The notes: generated from the sequence alone by a model not told the origin. A DNA stretch of 64,000 nucleotides from JADLCB01 sp964398315 (GCA_964398315.1 CAYNMV010000003.1:1-64000), one strand, 5' to 3'; numbered from the stretch's first letter, positions 46,622-55,550 are shown. Numbers and translations are program-made.

Positions 46622-47509
46622 ATGAGCATCGACCTCTCCGGCATCGCCATCGAGCGCAAACCTTTTGATAACGAAGTCTATGACCTGATGGGCGGCTCGG
46701 CCCGTTGGGAAGTGAAGGTGCATGACCACGGCATGGTGGCCCTGGTCGATGTGATGCCGCGGCTGGCCCCCGTCGGCAAGACCGCCGACGCGGCCATCGT
46801 GCAGGCGGCTCGCGTCAGCTATGGCGAGGGCACCAAGCAGGTCAACGAAGACCGCGGCCTGATCCGGTACCTGGCCCGCCACCGCCATACCACACCCTTC
46901 GAGATGGTGGAGTTCAAGTTCCACCACGTCATGCCGATCTTCATTGCCCGCCAGTGGATCCGCCACCGCACTGCCAACGTGAATGAGTATTCCGCGCGCT
47001 ATTCAGTCGTGCGTGACCGCTTCTATCACCCGTCGATCGAGAATATCCGCAAGCAGAGCACTGCCAACCGCCAGGGGGGCGATGAGCCGGTGGATGAGGC
47101 CACCGCCCAGGAGTTCCTGGCCTATCTCGACAAGTGCGAATCGGTCTACAGCGACTACGAGAAGCTGATGGCCAAGGGGGTCAGCCGTGAACTGGCCCGC
47201 ATTGGCCTGCCGGTGAACGTGTACACCGAGTGGTACTGGAAGATCGATCTGCACAACCTGTTCCATTTCCTGTCCCTGCGCATGGACAGCCATGCCCAGC
47301 AGGAAATCCAGGACTATGCCCGGGCGATGTTCGCGCTGATCCAGCCGATCGTGCCGGTCGCGGCCGAGGCATTCATTGACTACAACTTCGAGGCCATGCA
47401 CCTGACCCGCCTGGAGATCGAGGCGATCAAGACCGGCCAGCCGCTCAACAGCACCAACAAGCGCGAAAACGCCGAGTGGGAGCAAAAAAAGGCCAAACTC
47501 GGCCTGTAG
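46622..47509 (+). CDS. thyX: FAD-dependent thymidylate synthase (ThyX)
   Basis: Makes dTMP from dUMP with methylenetetrahydrofolate, FAD and NADPH; 295 residues, slightly longer than the usual 220-260 because of N-terminal and C-terminal extensions. The ThyX motif RHRTANVNEYSARY matches RHRxxSxNExSxRY except that Ala replaces the first Ser. HTTPFEMVEFKFHHVMPIFI precedes it, and the C-terminal NLFHFLSLRMDSHAQQEIQ (in pieces) is standard. ATG 46622 is chosen over a longer frame; a CATTAT hexamer lies 11 bases upstream. No thyA is seen in the window. Single gene. Confidence 0.95.
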   Translation: MSIDLSGIAIERKPFDNEVYDLMGGSARWEVKVHDHGMVALVDVMPRLAPVGKTADAAIVQAARVSYGEGTKQVNEDRGLIRYLARHRHTTPFEMVEFKFHHVMPIFIARQWIRHRTANVNEYSARYSVVRDRFYHPSIENIRKQSTANRQGGDEPVDEATAQEFLAYLDKCESVYSDYEKLMAKGVSRELARIGLPVNVYTEWYWKIDLHNLFHFLSLRMDSHAQQEIQDYARAMFALIQPIVPVAAEAFIDYNFEAMHLTRLEIEAIKTGQPLNSTNKRENAEWEQKKAKLGL

Positions 47510-47808
47510 GCGCACCCCGTCCCATCCATCCCGAAGTCGCGCGTGCAGGTGAGAATGCGCGCAAGTCACCCGTCGTACGGGTCGGTCCGCCCAGCGATGC
47601 GGCCGGCACTGCGCGGATCGCGACGCCGGCTGCCCGCCGGAATGTTGGTGAACTGGGGGGCAAACGTCCGATAAACGGTACAGAGCTCTTTGGCATTTTG
47701 AGCGGTCTTATCTGGCGCGTCGATACGACCGATAGGGCTGGTAGGGCAGGCGATTGGCGCCAGCGCGCGAACCTACGCCGGTCCTGATGAGCCTTAGGGA
47801 CGTGAGCC

Positions 47809-48954
47809 ATGACCAAGACCCGACAGAAATTTCTCATCTGGACGCTGGATGTAGTGGCCTTCGTCGCGGTCGTCACGACCGCCGGTTGCTCCGGGTTCAG
47901 CGCCAAGATTGCCTGGAACGATCCGCCCGCACCGGCGACCCCGCCGGTCTCAGAGGCCGTCGCCCATGCTGAGGCGGTCGATCCGGCCGATGTGATCGAT
48001 GCCCCGGTCGCGGTCAATATCTTTGGCGAATTTGACGGTGTTGAACGCAAGAACACGACACACCTCACCGGCCCGGCCAACCTCAAACAGCACACTTTCG
48101 TCACCGAAGGCTATGACGCGGATGTTGCGGTGGATCCGACCGGCAAGTGGATGGTCTATGCATCAACCCGCCACAACGAACAGCCGGAACTCTATCTCCA
48201 GCGGGTGGATGGCCTGAGTGTCACCCAGTTGACCAACGATCACGCGGCTGATGTCACCCCCGCGTTCAGCCCCGATGGCCAGCGCATTGCCTTCGCCAGT
48301 AATCGCAGCGGCTCGTGGGATCTGTATGTGATGGACATCGATGGCCGCAACCGCATGCAGGTGACGGCCGGCCCGACCCACGACCTGCATCCCACCTGGA
48401 GCCCCGATGGCACGATGCTGTGCTACTCGAGCATCGGCGGGCGCAGCGGCCAGTGGGAGCTGTGGCTGGTGGATGTCGAGACGATGGAAAAGCGGATGAT
48501 CGGTTATGGGCTGTTCCCCAGCTGGTCGCCGGACAAGCAGGCCAGCCGGATCGCCTTCCAGCGGGCCCGCCAGCGCGGCAGCCGCTGGTTCAGCCTCTGG
48601 ACGATGGACCTGGTCGATGGTGAGGCCCGGCGGGTGACGGAAGTGGCCGTCAGCAACAACGCCGCGATCGTGAAGCCGAGCTGGAGCCCGGATGGAAAAA
48701 GCCTGGCTTTCACGACAATCGTCGAACCGGCCCGCACGCATGGCGGTAAGCCTTTAGGTCAGCAGGACATCTGGCTGATCGATGCCGATGGCACCAACCG
48801 CCGGCGCCTGACGGACGGAAATGGATCGAACCTGATGCCGTTCTGGGCCGTAGATAACCGGGTTTATTTCATCAGCGACCGCGGCGGTAAAGAGTGTGTC
48901 TGGTCGATGCGGGTGGACACCGCAGACCAGACCCGGATCGCGACAACCGAATAA
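47809..48954 (+). CDS. TolB-like beta-propeller lipoprotein (PD40 repeats)
   Basis: 381 residues. A lipoprotein-type signal (WTLDVVAFVAVVTTAGC; Cys near residue 27) is followed by at least five WD40-like PD40 repeats, for example ADVTPAFSPDGQRIAFAS, DLYVMDIDGRNRMQVT, HPTWSPDGTMLCYSS and IVKPSWSPDGKSLAF. This is the propeller of TolB and related proteins. It lacks the TolB N-terminal domain, so it is TolB-like rather than TolB. Located in the periplasm, attached to a membrane by lipid. A second lipoprotein gene follows 80 bases downstream in the same direction, and the two may form one unit. Confidence 0.85.
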   Translation: MTKTRQKFLIWTLDVVAFVAVVTTAGCSGFSAKIAWNDPPAPATPPVSEAVAHAEAVDPADVIDAPVAVNIFGEFDGVERKNTTHLTGPANLKQHTFVTEGYDADVAVDPTGKWMVYASTRHNEQPELYLQRVDGLSVTQLTNDHAADVTPAFSPDGQRIAFASNRSGSWDLYVMDIDGRNRMQVTAGPTHDLHPTWSPDGTMLCYSSIGGRSGQWELWLVDVETMEKRMIGYGLFPSWSPDKQASRIAFQRARQRGSRWFSLWTMDLVDGEARRVTEVAVSNNAAIVKPSWSPDGKSLAFTTIVEPARTHGGKPLGQQDIWLIDADGTNRRRLTDGNGSNLMPFWAVDNRVYFISDRGGKECVWSMRVDTADQTRIATTE

Positions 48955-49033
48955 GACGTGTCACGGATGAGCTGTCACGGGTTGCGCGTAAGACAGCCGT
49001 GGAAAGTAACCCATGACCAATGAGGCTTCACGG

Positions 49034-49735
49034 ATGAAGCACCTGATTGTGATTTGCATAATCCTGCTGGCCGGATTGGCCGGCTGTGCCAGGGAAGTGC
49101 CTTACGGCACCGAGACGAAGCTCAGCCTTCCGAACCGGCAGAGGCAGATCTGGGCCGTGGCCCCGACGATCAACCTGAGTGGTGAAACCGCTGTCGATCC
49201 GCTGATACACAGTGACCTGGTCTTCCAGCAACTCCAGCAGGTTGAAGGCCTGACCGCCATTCCGGTGAACCGCGTGGCCGAGGTGTATATCAGCCTGGGC
49301 ATTGACCGGATCCAGAGCGAGCAGCAGGCCGCGGCGGTGTGCGAAGCGCTGGCGGCAGATGGGCTGATCGTCCCGACGGTGACGATCTACGATGCCTACA
49401 ACCCGCCCAAGCTGGGCGCAGCGCTGCAACTGTTCAAGCCGAAAGGGCAGGTGGTGGTCAAGGCCGGCCTGAGCCCGCGGCAACTGGCCCGGCAGGCCGC
49501 GCCCCAAGTGGATGAGCCGCTGCCCGTGGAGGTGGGATTCGTGCAGGTGGTCGGGATGTTCGACGCCGCCAACGGCAGCACCCGCGAGGCATTGCACAAT
49601 TACGCCGCCGGACGGTTCGAGCCAAAAGGCCCCCTGGGGGTGAAAGAATACCTGGTGAGCATGGACCGCTATTGCGGGTTCGTGTATCACAGCCTGATCC
49701 GCGACCTGCTCAACCAGCAGGGCGGCAAGGGCTAG
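49034..49735 (+). CDS. Lipoprotein, unknown function
   Basis: 233 residues from ATG 49034 (GAGG eight bases upstream; ATG 49013 seven codons earlier is the alternative). Lipoprotein signal MKHLIVICIILLAGLAGCARE with the lipid-modified Cys in LAGC. The mature part reads IWAVAPTINLSGETAVDPLI, then IPVNRVAEVYISLG and DGLIVPTVTIYDAYNPPKLGAAL, a pattern like small LpoB/CsgG-type envelope lipoproteins. No catalytic motif. It follows the TolB-like gene and may act with it in the envelope. The similarity to LpoB-type proteins is by eye. Confidence 0.7.
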   Translation: MKHLIVICIILLAGLAGCAREVPYGTETKLSLPNRQRQIWAVAPTINLSGETAVDPLIHSDLVFQQLQQVEGLTAIPVNRVAEVYISLGIDRIQSEQQAAAVCEALAADGLIVPTVTIYDAYNPPKLGAALQLFKPKGQVVVKAGLSPRQLARQAAPQVDEPLPVEVGFVQVVGMFDAANGSTREALHNYAAGRFEPKGPLGVKEYLVSMDRYCGFVYHSLIRDLLNQQGGKG

Positions 49736-49958
49736 GAAGATCGCTTGCGGCCGGCCGTGTTGTGTGGCCACTGCCGAAAGATGATCTTCATACCGCCGCG
49801 TCGAGAAGCGTAATGGGCGTTTCTCAAGAGCACCGCGGCGCGGCCGCCATCGGCGGCCAGAGCAGTAACGGAGCGGGCCATGGGCTTGGCTCCGGGTGTG
49901 TCAGGATGCGTGGGCATGATGGCGTGGGAGACGCTGTCCGGCTCGCGCGGGAGCATAC

Positions 49959-50177
49959 ATGCAGGGCATCAAGACGCTCAGCCTCGTGAAAGGTCAGCAC
50001 CAGTTCTGCTTCCGCTATGAAGTGGGCCAGGAGGCCAAGGTCCTCGATTCGCTGATCGAAATGGTCAATCGCCGTGACCTGTCGTTTGACTGGTTCGACG
50101 CTGCCGTGCTGTCTCACCAGCTTGGCCAGCATTTGGCCAAAGAATTGAAGGCGTATTTGCCGAAGAAAGCAGCGTAA
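49959..50177 (+). CDS. Small conserved-looking protein, unknown function
   Basis: 72 residues: MQGIKTLSLVKGQHQFCF, then YEVGQEAKVLDSLIEMVNRRDLSFDWFD and VLSHQLGQHLAKELKAYLP in pieces. The composition is well-folded and helical with a regular hydrophobic pattern, unlike a chance frame. No family is recognised. It is separated by 223 bases from the lipoprotein gene and by about 250 from the Xer recombinase. The start ATG lacks a clear ribosome site. Confidence 0.6.
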   Translation: MQGIKTLSLVKGQHQFCFRYEVGQEAKVLDSLIEMVNRRDLSFDWFDAAVLSHQLGQHLAKELKAYLPKKAA

Positions 50178-50317
50178 GGTTATCGGATTCGCGCTCGGGA
50201 CGCATGCGGCCCGGGACAGTGGATGCGGATCCAGTACCTTGCGGTGAATCGGCCAGAACCGAATCATCTCCAACTGGCAGCGCGGCCTCCTGTCCCCGGG
50301 GACGCGTGATCCAGAGA

Positions 50318-50360
50318 GCGAGAGCGGAGCGTCTCGCCTGTGAAACGCGGAGCGTTTCAC
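50318..50360 (+). promoter_or_regulatory. Two tandem hairpins with GGA at the apex
   Basis: Hairpin 1: GCGAGA (50318-50323) / TCTCGC (50332-50337) enclosing GCGGAGCG. Hairpin 2: GTGAAACGC (50340-50348), GGA, GCGTTTCAC (50352-50360), a perfect nine-base stem. They lie about 70 bases before the recombinase start. GGA in a hairpin loop is the form bound by CsrA/RsmA; that role is only a guess. Confidence 0.4.
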
Positions 50361-50430
50361 ACGTGGGCCACCGGAGCGCCGACCGGGTGGCATCAGTCAT
50401 CGGATGTGCCCTTGCGCCCCAAGTGCGTCT

Positions 50431-51528
50431 ATGAACACCGCGACGCCCGTCGATACCAACGCCATGCCCGTCGAGCACCTGGCCGAAGCCCCCGCGGAGA
50501 GAAAATTCACCGCCCTGGTCCGCCAGTTCCTCGACTACCTGAAGCTCGAGAAGCACTTCAGCGACTACACCGTTCGCAGCTACGGCGCGGACCTGGTGCA
50601 GTTCGCCCAGTTCCTGGCCGGTGAGATCGGCCAGGCGCATGCGAATGTCGCGCCCGGCACGCTCAGCGCCGAGGAGATCGACCAGCGCATCATCCAGTGC
50701 GAATCGATCGTTATCCGCGAGTTCCTGGCTTATCTCTACGCCCAGAACTACACCAAGAGCACCACCGCCCGGAAGCTGGCGACGCTGCGGAGCTTCTACA
50801 AGTTCCTCATCCGCCGCGGCCTGGTGAGCGTCAATCCGCTGTCCACCATCCGCACGCCCAAGCAGGAGAAGCGCCTGCCCAAGTGCCTGGACCTGGAGCA
50901 GGTGCAGCGCCTGCTGGAGGCGCCCGGTGATGGCGATGTGCTCTCTGCCCGCGACCGCGCCATGCTCGAGGTGCTCTACAGCTCCGGCATCCGCGTCAGC
51001 GAACTGGTGGAGCTGGAAATGGGCGACATCGACCTGCAGGAAGGCGTGCTGCGCGTCCGCGGCAAGGGACGCAAGGATCGCCTGACCCCCATCGGCTCGC
51101 AGGCGATCAAGGCGCTGCAGCGCTACTTCGAGATGCGGCAGACCGATCCGAAGATGGCCCAGAGCCAGCACGCGATGCGGGTCTTCCTCAACAAGCATGG
51201 TGATCCGCTGAGCACCCGCTCGGTCCGCCGGAAGCTGGACAAGTACCTGGTGGCTGCCGGGCTGGACCCGGGCATCAGCCCGCACACCCTGCGGCACAGC
51301 TTCGCCACGCACCTGCTGAACAACGGTGCGGACCTGCGGAGCGTGCAGGAACTGCTGGGCCACCAGAGCCTCAGCACGACGCAGATCTACACGCACCTGA
51401 CCACCGCGCGGATGAAGCAGGCCTACGATCAGGCCCACCCCCGCGCCCATAGCGGCACGATCCCGCACCCGGCCGCCGCCAGCACCACGCCGCCGGCGCA
51501 CACCTACTACTCCGCGAAGGCGGGGTAA
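50431..51528 (+). CDS. Tyrosine recombinase XerC/XerD family
   Basis: 365 residues. The N-terminal SAM-like core-binding domain (TALVRQFLDYLKLEKHFSDYTVRSY in pieces) is followed by the catalytic domain with the full tyrosine recombinase set: Arg in SGIRVSELVEL, Lys in RGKGRKDRLTP, HxxR in SPHTLRHSFATHLL, His in LLGHQSLSTTQ and the nucleophile Tyr in IYTHL. The overall form matches chromosomal XerC/XerD, which resolve chromosome dimers at dif. It is somewhat longer than the usual 300 residues because of an extension in the first domain and a Pro/Ala-rich tail. Whether it is XerC or XerD cannot be told. Followed by a strong terminator. Confidence 0.9.
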   Translation: MNTATPVDTNAMPVEHLAEAPAERKFTALVRQFLDYLKLEKHFSDYTVRSYGADLVQFAQFLAGEIGQAHANVAPGTLSAEEIDQRIIQCESIVIREFLAYLYAQNYTKSTTARKLATLRSFYKFLIRRGLVSVNPLSTIRTPKQEKRLPKCLDLEQVQRLLEAPGDGDVLSARDRAMLEVLYSSGIRVSELVELEMGDIDLQEGVLRVRGKGRKDRLTPIGSQAIKALQRYFEMRQTDPKMAQSQHAMRVFLNKHGDPLSTRSVRRKLDKYLVAAGLDPGISPHTLRHSFATHLLNNGADLRSVQELLGHQSLSTTQIYTHLTTARMKQAYDQAHPRAHSGTIPHPAAASTTPPAHTYYSAKAG

Positions 51529-51561
51529 GCGCCGGCAGAGGACAGCTTGAATGTGGGTGAT

Positions 51562-51592
51562 CCGGCCGCGCCACGGGCGCGGCCGGTTTTTT
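51562..51592 (+). terminator. Intrinsic terminator of the Xer recombinase gene
   Basis: Perfect 11-base stem CCGGCCGCGCC (51562-51572) / GGCGCGGCCGG (51576-51586), three-base loop, then six T. Confidence 0.95.
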
Positions 51593-51813
51593 GTTAAAAC
51601 CTGTCATTCACGGCCTGTCACTCACGGGGCTTGATGCAACGTAGTGCGCAGCAGTGCCACCACGCCCAAGCGAGCATGCCGTGTGTTGCGTTGGGGCAAC
51701 AGAGTCCGATGCATCCGGGCATCACCCGGCATAATCGGACCGGGTTCATCGCCCAACAGGCATTGAATGTGGGCTAAGTCATGCTCTGGCATTGATTTTG
51801 AGATACGCCAGGC

Positions 51814-52155
51814 ATGCGTCTGGCGTGCCTCATGCTTCTCCTGCTGATCCCGGCGTGCGCGGTGCGGCCCACGGCCGAACCGGTGGCGATGCGGATCGAG
51901 GCGGCCGAGCCTGCCAGACAGCGCCCGGCGGCAGCGCTGGTATTCGATCCGCCCACCACCTTTGCCGATCCACCGTTCGATCTGGTACGCGATCCGCGCC
52001 GGCAGGGGGCATATTGGGGGGTGCAGGGGCCGGTGACCACCTTCTACTATCAGCGCTCCGATGACCGCTACGGCTATGGCTGGGACTGGGACCGCCTCGG
52101 CGAATCCTATCGCCGGCGGACCGTTGAGACCCGTATTGGCAGCAGTGTCCGATAA
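51814..52155 (+). CDS. Small lipoprotein, unknown function
   Basis: 113 residues. Lipoprotein signal MRLACLMLLLLIPACAV with the lipobox LIPAC near residue 15. The mature part is Ala/Pro/Arg-rich, then YWGVQGPVTTFYYQRSDDRYGYGWDWDR in pieces, a Tyr/Trp/Asp-rich segment. Short and unrecognised. The start follows the Xer terminator by about 220 bases with no clear promoter. The lipoprotein signal is convincing; expression is inferred. Confidence 0.6.
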   Translation: MRLACLMLLLLIPACAVRPTAEPVAMRIEAAEPARQRPAAALVFDPPTTFADPPFDLVRDPRRQGAYWGVQGPVTTFYYQRSDDRYGYGWDWDRLGESYRRRTVETRIGSSVR

Positions 52156-52329
52156 TCTTCCGCCCGCCCTGTGGCCCCGTTCCCGCCCCAAAACCCGCAA
52201 CTGTCGATCCAATCCAGACTTATCGACCCGTCGAAAAGATGATTCGAACTTGCTTTTGCCGGACAAAGTCGGCATATTTAGTTCTAAGTCTGCGTCCTGT
52301 CGTACTTTACCCTCATCGAGGGGTTCTTT

Positions 52330-52698
52330 ATGGCCACGATTACCAAGAAAGAGCTGATCGACCGCATTGCTGACAGCACGAACAGTCGGCGCGTACTGGT
52401 GAAAAAGGTCGTGCAGCGATTCCTCGATGAGATCATCAAGGAACTGGGGCAGGGCAATCGCCTGGAGTTCCGCGACTTCGGCGTCTTCGAAACCAAGCTG
52501 CGCAAGGCACGTAAGGCCCAAAACCCCAAGACCCTTGAGCCGGTTGAGGTGCCCGAGAAGCGCACCGTGAAGTTCAAGGTTGGCCGGCTGATGAAGCAGC
52601 AGCTCAGCGAGATGAGCGGCGCCCAGATCGACGATGAGGCCGGTGATGTGGCCGAAATGGTCGAGAGCGCTGATGATGACATCGATGAGCAGGATTGA
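52330..52698 (+). CDS. HU/IHF-family DNA-binding protein with acidic tail
   Basis: 122 residues. Residues 1 to about 95 are an HU/IHF fold: ITKKELIDRIADSTNSRRVLVKKVVQRFLDEI (in pieces), RLEFRDFGVFETKLRKARKAQNPKT with the beta-arm region, and VKFKVGRLMKQQL. The family length is about 90; here a 25-residue acidic tail (VESADDDIDEQD) is added. Binds and bends DNA as a nucleoid protein. GAGG about nine bases upstream supports the ATG. Single gene. HU with acidic tail is unusual but known in some lineages. Confidence 0.92.
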   Translation: MATITKKELIDRIADSTNSRRVLVKKVVQRFLDEIIKELGQGNRLEFRDFGVFETKLRKARKAQNPKTLEPVEVPEKRTVKFKVGRLMKQQLSEMSGAQIDDEAGDVAEMVESADDDIDEQD

Positions 52699-52812
52699 AA
52701 CAACAGCGGCTTGACTGGTTGAGCGGCCGGGGTTCTTCAGTGCCGGGCCGGTTAGGCTCCCCGCACGCAGGCGAAATCCCCGTTCAAGCCCATCCCAGCC
52801 CGCTTCGCGCAC

Positions 52813-54081
52813 TTGGATCATCCTGATGTCCACCGCCTGATTAGCGATGCCCTGCGTGACCGCGCAGCCCGGCAACTGCTGCGCGCCCGGCGGGTGATCG
52901 AGCCGATCGACGCTGTTCGCGTGCAGGTGGCGGGGCGCGAGCGAATCAACTTCGCCTCCAATGACTACCTGGGTCTGGCGCACCATCCGGGTCTGCGCGA
53001 GGCACTGGCCAGCCATCTCCAGCAGTACCGTGCCGGCAGTGGGGCGGCGGGGCTGATCACCGGTTACACACCTGCCCATGCCGAGGCTGAGTCGGCCCTG
53101 GCCAACTGGAAGGGGACCGCGGCCGCTGTCCTGCTGCCCAGCGGCTACCAGGCGAATGTCGCAGCGATCCAGACCTTTGCCGCACTGGGTCGCAGCGCGA
53201 GCGCTGCTGGCCCGCTACCCAGCCACCCGGTGACACCCCCTGAAGCCAGCGATGCGGCTCCCGGGGAGGCCAGGCGCGCGGGCGTGCGTTTCCTGGTGGA
53301 CAAACTGGCCCATGCCTCGCTGATTGATGCCATCCGGGCCAGCGGCCAGCCCTACCGCATTTTTCCGCACAATCACCTGTCCAAGCTCGAGCGCCTCCTC
53401 GCTGGCGCAGAAGCCGGCCAGGTGCAGGTGGTGGTGACGGAGTCGATCTTCAGCATGGATGGAGATGCCGCGGACCTGCCGGGTCTGGCGGAGCTGAAAC
53501 AGCGCTACGGCTTCCAACTCCTGCTTGATGAAGCGCACGGCAGCGGTGTCTGGGGCGAGCACGGCGCCGGCTATGCCAACGAACTGGGCCTGGGCGATCT
53601 GGCGGATGTGTCCATTGTGACCTGTTCCAAGGCGATGGGGCTGGTCGGCGGGGTGGTGTGCGGGTCGCGCGGTTTTTGCGATTTGCTGCTTCAGCACGGG
53701 CGGGCCTATATCTACTCCACCAGTGTGCCGCCGTTCATCGCCGCGGGCGTGCGGGCCGCGCTTGAGATCATGCAGGCAGAACCCCAGCGCCAGGCGCGGG
53801 TGCGGGCCCTGGCGCGGCATCTCCGCCAGCGGCTCATCGAGCGGGGGATTGAGGTCAAGGGGCGGGCTGATTCGCCCATTATTCCGATTGTGCTGGGGGA
53901 GGAGGCCGCCGCGCTCGATACCGCCGCCCGCCTTGAGGCCATGGGCCTGCTGGTCATAGCCGTGCGCCCGCCCACCGTACCACGCGGCAGCAGCCGGCTG
54001 CGCGTGACTGTCAGCGCGGAACATTCCGATGAGCAGGTCGAGCAACTGATTGGCGCGCTGATGAACCTCATCCAGAAATGA
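52813..54081 (+). CDS. bioF: 8-amino-7-oxononanoate synthase-type enzyme (BioF / AONS family)
   Basis: PLP-dependent alpha-oxoamine synthase of 422 residues; typical product joins pimeloyl-ACP/CoA and alanine in biotin synthesis. Motifs: FASNDYLGLAHHP, SGAAGLITGYTPAHAEAE, TESIFSMDGDAADLPGL, LLDEAHGSGVWGEHG and the PLP Lys in VTCSKAMGLVGG, then YIYSTSVPPF. Residues about 126-159 are a low-complexity Ala/Pro/Ser/Gly insert (SASAAGPLPSHPVTPPEAS) absent from the usual fold. The start is a TTG (52813) without a ribosome site. No other bio gene is in the window, so kbl or a related family member is not excluded. Confidence 0.82.
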   Translation: MDHPDVHRLISDALRDRAARQLLRARRVIEPIDAVRVQVAGRERINFASNDYLGLAHHPGLREALASHLQQYRAGSGAAGLITGYTPAHAEAESALANWKGTAAAVLLPSGYQANVAAIQTFAALGRSASAAGPLPSHPVTPPEASDAAPGEARRAGVRFLVDKLAHASLIDAIRASGQPYRIFPHNHLSKLERLLAGAEAGQVQVVVTESIFSMDGDAADLPGLAELKQRYGFQLLLDEAHGSGVWGEHGAGYANELGLGDLADVSIVTCSKAMGLVGGVVCGSRGFCDLLLQHGRAYIYSTSVPPFIAAGVRAALEIMQAEPQRQARVRALARHLRQRLIERGIEVKGRADSPIIPIVLGEEAAALDTAARLEAMGLLVIAVRPPTVPRGSSRLRVTVSAEHSDEQVEQLIGALMNLIQK

Positions 54082-54085
54082 AAAG

Positions 54086-54126
54086 GCGTTCCCGTGCCGG
54101 ACACAAACGTGTCTGCGCGGAAACGC
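54086..54126 (+). terminator. Hairpin after the BioF-type gene
   Basis: GCGTT-CCG-GC-GACAC (54086 on) pairs with GTGTC-GC-CGG-AACGC (ending 54126) through small internal loops. It starts five bases past the stop; no T-run. Confidence 0.4.
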
Positions 54127-54235
54127 GTTGTCTGCAGGTCAGAAAACCGGGCCGGCCGGCACCATTCAGCGGGCGGTATCACGCCGGTGCAGGCCATCGG
54201 GCCAAGCACTTCTGACAGTCGAACACGTCCGATAG

Positions 54236-54520
54236 TCAGGCGTGCGGGAGATGACCCGTGGCGGTCGTCGCGGGCCGTGCCGGGGGGGTACGGCCTACGC
54301 TGTCGGCGTCGCTGATGCGCTGCATGGTCCGCTGCACCAAGTCGGCTGCCGGGTCTTCAGCGGGCAGGTTGTCCAGCAGGTGCAGCACCCGCTCCACCGC
54401 CTCCATCCGCCGGCCCATGCCATTGCTCACTGCCGCGTACATTGGTCCGCCTCTCATCGCATCACCGTCCAAAACCAGATCGACGGCCCGACGGTCTTCC
54501 GGACTAAGCTGTTTCGGCAT
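54236..54520 (-). CDS. Small protein downstream of the sigma factor, unknown function
   Basis: 94 residues from ATG 54520 (MPKQLSPEDRRAVDLVLDG). The rest reads GPMYAAVSNGMGRRMEAVERVLHLLDNLPAEDPAADLVQRTMQRI in pieces, a helical pattern. It is read in the same direction as the sigma-factor gene and lies 140 bases after it, the position where many ECF sigma factors have their anti-sigma factor. There are no cysteines, so it is not a zinc-binding anti-sigma factor, and no membrane segment, so it would have to be a soluble partner if it is one at all. A longer frame to 54565 is possible. Confidence 0.6.
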   Translation of the reverse strand: MPKQLSPEDRRAVDLVLDGDAMRGGPMYAAVSNGMGRRMEAVERVLHLLDNLPAEDPAADLVQRTMQRISDADSVGRTPPARPATTATGHLPHA

Positions 54521-54660
54521 AATAATCGCCCCGCGATCCTGGAGATTGGCTGTGCCGGGCATCACTTCCCCAATCCTGGCCCACGCTCAAAAAGCGAGCC
54601 GTCATCCCGGCACCGACTATGATAATCATCGGCTGGCCACACGACCAGCATCTGCCTTTG

Positions 54661-55392
54661 TTACGACGCCTTCGCGTCTTTGTTCGTCGCCCGCCAACGA
54701 TCAGCAAAATGCGCCACCGCGGCATGAAGACGTGATTTCACGGTGCCCAGGGGAATCCCCAGGATGTCACCGATTTGCTTGTACGGGAATTGATGGAAAT
54801 AACTCAATAACAAAATTTCGCGCAGGTGCTCGGGCATCCCCATGACCGTGCGATGCACCGCCTGCTGGAGCTCTTCCCGCTCGATATTATCGCCCGGGGC
54901 GTCCACCGCGGCCCGCATGAGATCGATAAACTGCCCGCCTTCCTCATCTCCGCGATTGATCGAGGCTTGCAGCGGATTGGTGGGGCGACGGGCCTGCGAA
55001 CGGATCAGGTCGCGCGCTTTATTGGCCGCAATGGTAAACAGCCACGGCCGGAAACGCCGCTCCACATCGAACTGATCGGCCGACTGGTGCACCTGCAGGA
55101 ACGTCTCCTGGAACACATCCTCCGCCGAAGCCCGGTTGCCCAGGAAGCGCACCAGGAAGTGGTACAGCTCGCGCTGATGGCGTTCCATCAGTTCCTGAAA
55201 GCTGCGGCGATCTCCCTCGCGATAGTCCAGCAGCAATTGTTCATCGCTGCGGGGGTCCGGGCCGCGTGCGTCGGGGGCGGAGGGGGTCATGGTGGCTTGC
55301 ATCGCCGAGTGAGAGCGCGCACGATCGGGGTTGAGGTCCTTATTGGCCTCGTCATGGCGGCGTGCGCTGCGATTGCTCTGCGAAGCTTTCAT
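54661..55392 (-). CDS. RNA polymerase sigma factor, ECF-like sigma-70 family
   Basis: 243 residues. Region 2 is QELMERHQRELYHFLVRFLG with ASAEDVFQETFLQVH and the -10-recognition stretch RFRPWLFTIAANKARDLIR (in pieces). Region 4 is LREILLLSYFHQFPYKQIGDILGIPLGTVKSRLH, the helix-turn-helix that reads -35. No region 1.1, 3 or 1.2 is visible. The N-terminal 50 residues are disordered and polar. GAGG lies seven bases before ATG 55392. A small protein of unknown role is encoded next in the same direction. Regulon unknown; common planctomycete ECF types of this form act in stress or envelope responses. Confidence 0.88.
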   Translation of the reverse strand: MKASQSNRSARRHDEANKDLNPDRARSHSAMQATMTPSAPDARGPDPRSDEQLLLDYREGDRRSFQELMERHQRELYHFLVRFLGNRASAEDVFQETFLQVHQSADQFDVERRFRPWLFTIAANKARDLIRSQARRPTNPLQASINRGDEEGGQFIDLMRAAVDAPGDNIEREELQQAVHRTVMGMPEHLREILLLSYFHQFPYKQIGDILGIPLGTVKSRLHAAVAHFADRWRATNKDAKAS

Positions 55393-55523
55393 AATCCTGC
55401 CTCAAGCAAACCGACCACCGGCCGAACCGTCAACGCCTAAATTCCACCGGGTGGGAGCGGGGCGGCGACAATTCTTCGCCGCTCCGGGCGCCGGCGCCAT
55501 TTCGCGGACGATTCAACCGCACG

Positions 55524-55529
55524 TATACT
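55524..55529 (+). promoter_or_regulatory. -10 hexamer of rlmN
   Basis: TATACT followed by GGCCGGC, 21 bases before the ATG. The same TATACTGGCCGGC string lies before the GT-C glycosyltransferase gene at 29157. No good -35 is seen here. Confidence 0.4.
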
Positions 55530-55550
55530 GGCCGGCAACGTATTGATTGT

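Noticed and set aside
50431..51528. Phage or genomic-island integrase
   Set aside because: The protein has the Xer form, is not next to a tRNA or attachment-site repeat, and no phage genes are around.
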